A stretch of 9,286 nt of DNA from Bryobacterales bacterium (GTDB lineage: Bacteria; Acidobacteriota; Terriglobia; Bryobacterales; Bryobacteraceae), in assembly GCA_003164075.1 (NCBI GenBank), contig PLRZ01000682.1:5331-14616 (forward strand), in the 5' to 3' direction. A program made the translations under genes and the position numbers. A model generated the notes under the pieces. That model had not been told where the DNA came from, ran no database searches, and was given only the letters and a program-made list of their open reading frames with translations. Of the stretch, positions 7,801 to 9,286 are shown in pieces (the stretch's first letter is position 1; every line of letters begins with the position of its first letter).

Positions 7801-8382
7801 GGCATTGTCACGGATGTAGTTGTCCTGGATGTTAATGCCGTCGATGGTCACATCCGAATAGGAAGTGCGCAGGCCGTCGATGACCGTGAAGGAGTTGCCG
7901 TTGGCCACAACGCCGGGCTGGAGTTGAATCAGGCCGAGGGGATTGCGGTCGAAGATGGGCAGGTTCTTGATCTGGTCGACGGTGACAGTGTCGGTGATCT
8001 CGGCGTTGCTAAGTTCCACGCCTTGGACGTCGCCCTTGACTTCGACCGTGTCGGTGACGGACGCGATCTGCAGCTTGATCTGCGGCACGGAAGTCTCGCG
8101 GGCGGCGTCGACGGTGAGATCGCGCAGGGTGAGCTTGAGGAAGCCGGTGGATTCGACGGTGAGGTCGTAATTGGCGGCGCGGACGCTGTTGAAATTGTAT
8201 TGGCCGTCGCTGGAAGTCTTGGTGGAGAGCAGCGGCTTTTTGCCGCCGGCGAGGTAGAGATCCACCTGCGCGTCGGGAACGGAAGCGCCGGAGGAATCCA
8301 CTACCGACCCGGTGACGCGGCCGGAGAATTGGGCGAATAGGGGGACCAGACCCAGAAAAAGCAACCCACTGACAAAGCGCAT
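4825..8382 (-). CDS. TonB-dependent receptor with N-terminal carboxypeptidase-regulatory-like domain (Oar-like)
   Basis: A 1,185-residue outer-membrane protein. Residues 1-17 form a signal peptide (cleavage likely after LFA). About 20-104 is a beta-sandwich carboxypeptidase regulatory-like domain (GRVTGSVVDSSGASVPDAQV, then SSDGQYNFNSV). About 125-245 is the plug, with NLPIFDRNPLGLIQLQPGV (140-158), VTIDGINI and TPSGGNSFHG (232-241). The rest is a beta-barrel ending in aromatic F1185 (EFGAHLNF), as expected for BAM recognition. Receptors of this build are abundant in Acidobacteriota and resemble myxobacterial Oar. They are energised by TonB-ExbBD and are thought to import large or glycan-derived ligands. 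No signalling STN domain or clear TonB box is seen. A GGAG (8395-8398 on the minus strand) precedes the ATG by about 11 bases. The downstream cyclase is coupled to it, hinting at uptake followed by hydrolysis. The ligand is unknown. Confidence 0.93.
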   Translation of the reverse strand: MRFVSGLLFLGLVPLFAQFSGRVTGSVVDSSGASVPDAQVDLYLAGGKKPLLSTKTSSDGQYNFNSVRAANYDLTVESTGFLKLTLRDLTVDAARETSVPQIKLQIASVTDTVEVKGDVQGVELSNAEITDTVTVDQIKNLPIFDRNPLGLIQLQPGVVANGNSFTVIDGLRTSYSDVTIDGINIQDNYIRDNALDYSPNMPLMGQVRQVTMVSSNVNAAAAGGATQTAFSTPSGGNSFHGDALWYNRNNAFSANDWFSNQAGVALPFLNQQQFGLSVGGPIRKDKFFFYFNYEALRTHQQTPANGVVLTADAAQGIFRYKDSNGLLHSANLLTLKGVSMDPTIQGLLAQIPAPGLINNSLVGDGLNTGGYRFNMRDNGTRDNLTGKLDYSVNTRHSLAFSYLWNRYNLDRPDLENDFSTIPKATNPTHTNFMALSWRSTPTSRLTNEVRFGFNLSYGYFFNNQPFGSALVTGYAFSDPVNEFQPQGRDTNTYTLADDAAWQHGHHNIQFGFHMQDVRVRSFNAAGVLPTYSLAMGSGQAQYTLSTANLPGISSNDLTNANALLATLGGFVDGYSQTFNVTSRTSGYVAGADFVRNFILDDYAVYAQDNWRVAPRLTLTLGLRYEMPGVADEANSLELLPDMSGGAAATLLSNATLNFAGGGVGRPWYKRDWHAFAPSIGVAWDVSGNGKTAIRGGYALSYVNDQEIVAAENMLEGNAGLQGIASTTGLSSRLSTGLPAIPIPPYSVPLTLAQSYATDPFNTLTSIDPNLHRPYVQQYSIGIQHEWLHTVFEGRYVGNHVVGAYRAFDYNQVQIQSNGFLTDFLKAQSNGFLSVAAGRGFNPAYSALVQGSQTLSVLTKFTGRGEFNDPNVVYYIQTGQPGELANYYQTNGFNPNNAVPVYANRYALGADMLTNYSSASYNSMQLAMRHRMHSGLSFEANYTFSKVLSDGDGDLQTRFQAFLDINNPKLERSRANFDLNHMIKADGYYELPFGEGHRLGFKPLNRVIGGWTFGSVMVWQSGAPFSILSSYATLNRAARSYYNGADTTVGGAALKQIVHFQMTGNGPVEIAPSAINPADNSGVNAPGDPTFTGQIFSNPAPGALGELQRREFSGPWTFNIDMSLSKIVKITERENLLLRMEAFNAPNHATFYVGDQNINSTSPGFGAITSMFYTPRVMEFGAHLNF

Positions 8383-8453
8383 ATTCCATTAGACTCCAAA
8401 ATGCCAGTGCAGGTGGGGCCTCGAAGCCTCCCGCCCCCCTTTATGATAGACAT
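8383..8453. other. Divergent intergenic region between receptor and GNAT genes
   Basis: Only 71 bases separate the two start codons. Bases 8442-8448 read TATGATA. On the plus strand this gives the -10 candidate TATGAT, and on the minus strand it gives TATCAT (8443-8448), so the two promoters may overlap. A minus transcript starting about seven bases beyond TATCAT would have a leader of roughly 54 bases before the receptor ATG. No clear -35 hexamer is visible in either direction. Confidence 0.35.
8442..8447 (+). promoter_or_regulatory. Candidate -10 element of the GNAT gene, positioned for leaderless start
   Basis: TATGAT matches TATAAT at five of six bases and ends six bases before the GTG start at 8454. 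Transcription usually begins about seven bases after a -10 element, which would place the first RNA base at or within two bases of the start codon. No Shine-Dalgarno sequence lies in between. Confidence 0.45.
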
Positions 8454-9248
8454 GTGCGCTCCCCAGACTTCGCCACGTTCGCCGATGCCTCGCTCGCCCG
8501 CCGCCTGGAGGCCGCCGAGGCCATCAACGCCCGTTTCTGCACCGCCTCCCCGCCCGACGCGGCCTTCCTCGATATCGCCGGCGGCTGCGCCATCTTCGTC
8601 GGCCCCGATTCGCCCCTCACGCAATCCGTCGCCCTCGGACTGAACGGGCCCGTCAGCGATGCCGAGGTCGACACCCTCGAAGCTTTCTTCCGCAGCCGCG
8701 GCGCCAAAGTCTCCATCGACTTCTGCCCCTTGGCCGACCCCAGCCTGCTCGAGATCCTGAGCCGCCGCGGGTATCGCCCCACAGAGTTCAACAACGTCCT
8801 CGTCAAACGCATCGCCGGCGCCCAGATCGTCCTGGCGCCGCGCGTCCGCCGCGCCCTTGCCGCGGAGCACGACCTGTGGTCGCACACCGTGGGCCGCGGC
8901 TTCTTCGAACAGGGCGACCTCACCACCGCCGAAATGGACGTGGGCCGCGCCATCTTCGCCATGCCCGGTGCCCTCTGCTATCTCGCCGTGGCGGCCACCG
9001 GCGAACCGGCCGGCGGTGGCGCGCTGGCGGTGCGCGACGGGCTGGCCACCCTGTTCGCCGACAGCACCATCGCGGCCTTTCGACGCCAGGGCTTCCACCG
9101 CGAGCTGATTGCCGCGCGCCTGAATGAGGCCATCGCCCTGGGCTGCGACACCGCCACGGCATCCACCCTCCCGGGCAGCACCTCGCAGCGCAACTTCGAG
9201 CGCCTGGGCTTCGAAGTGGTCTATACCAAGGTCACACTGGTTTCTTGA
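8454..9248 (+). CDS. Tandem-domain GNAT-family N-acetyltransferase
   Basis: A 264-residue cytoplasmic protein starting with GTG. Residues about 1-125 look like a degenerate GNAT half, ending in RRGYRPTEFNNVLVKR (104-119). About 130-264 is the likely active half. Its acetyl-CoA pyrophosphate-binding segment is FRRQGFHRELIAARL (209-223), an R/Q-x-x-G-x-G/A-like loop with H215 in the last position. The closing motif is STSQRNFERLGFEVVYTK (242-259), typical of GNAT motif B. The family transfers acetyl groups from acetyl-CoA to amines; the acceptor is unknown. The nearby ATG at 8452 is in another frame, so GTG 8454 is chosen because it gives the family-like N-terminus RSPDFATFADASLARRLEAAEA. No ribosome binding site precedes it and a -10 hexamer ends six bases upstream, which suggests leaderless translation. 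It is divergent from the receptor gene, with no operon partner in view. Confidence 0.87.
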   Translation: MRSPDFATFADASLARRLEAAEAINARFCTASPPDAAFLDIAGGCAIFVGPDSPLTQSVALGLNGPVSDAEVDTLEAFFRSRGAKVSIDFCPLADPSLLEILSRRGYRPTEFNNVLVKRIAGAQIVLAPRVRRALAAEHDLWSHTVGRGFFEQGDLTTAEMDVGRAIFAMPGALCYLAVAATGEPAGGGALAVRDGLATLFADSTIAAFRRQGFHRELIAARLNEAIALGCDTATASTLPGSTSQRNFERLGFEVVYTKVTLVS

Positions 9249-9250
9249 GA

Positions 9251-9286
9251 TTCAGAACTCCTGATGGGCTGAGCCATTCCTTTCGA
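9251..9286 (+). repeat. Compound-hairpin intergenic repeat, copy C (cut by window end)
   Basis: Bases 9251-9266, ttcagaactcctgatg, are the exact reverse complement of bases 85-100 in copy A. They run straight into tgggctgagccattcctt (9265-9282), the exact reverse complement of bases 553-570 in copy B. Compared with copies A and B, the end motif and outer stem arm abut with no spacer, so the tcgtgg part of the end motif is missing. It begins three bases after the GNAT stop. The rest of the element lies outside the window. Confidence 0.6.

Noticed and set aside
7399..8340. 313-residue plus-strand ORF antisense to the receptor N-terminus
   Set aside because: Its repetitive Val/Asp/Gly/Glu composition mirrors the receptor codons. 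It has no domain and lies wholly within a well-supported gene.
8301..9098. 265-residue minus-strand ORF across the receptor start and GNAT gene
   Set aside because: It spans the divergent intergenic region and two genes with clear family motifs, and its own sequence has no recognisable domain.

Overview
The window reads as chromosomal DNA of a GC-rich Gram-negative bacterium, most likely a soil Acidobacteriota of the Solibacter/Bryobacter type. This is an inference from three things: a roughly 1,200-residue outer-membrane receptor with an N-terminal carboxypeptidase-regulatory-like domain, a Tat-exported NIPSNAP protein, and a short-Q-loop cytochrome bd oxidase. No rRNA, tRNA, transposase, integrase or CRISPR array is visible.

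Layout: bases 1-100 hold a hairpin-forming repeat. A 70-residue two-helix membrane protein (102-314, minus) follows, then a 310-base intergenic region with a second, inverted copy of the repeat. Next is the cydAB operon for a cytochrome bd quinol oxidase (cydB 625-1659, cydA 1669-2997, both minus). A 198-base divergent spacer separates cydA from a secreted NIPSNAP-family protein (3196-3969, plus). This gene converges on a metal-dependent cyclase/hydrolase gene (4037-4825, minus). The cyclase gene overlaps by one base the end of a large TonB-dependent receptor gene (4825-8382, minus). A 71-base divergent spacer leads to a tandem-GNAT acetyltransferase (8454-9248, plus). The window ends in a partial third copy of the repeat.

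Functionally, CydA and CydB form an inner-membrane oxidase that couples quinol oxidation to O2 reduction at low oxygen. The receptor and cyclase genes are cotranscribed in appearance and probably translationally coupled, which suggests uptake of a ligand and hydrolysis of an amide or ring-containing substrate. The substrate cannot be read from the sequence. The NIPSNAP and GNAT genes are single units with no evident partner.

Most of the window is ordinary core and accessory metabolism. The items most worth a second look are the three-copy compound-hairpin repeat (two inverted copies bracket the small membrane protein gene), the TGATG-coupled receptor/cyclase pair, a probable leaderless GTG-start GNAT gene, and the altered quinol-site and heme-site residues in CydA.
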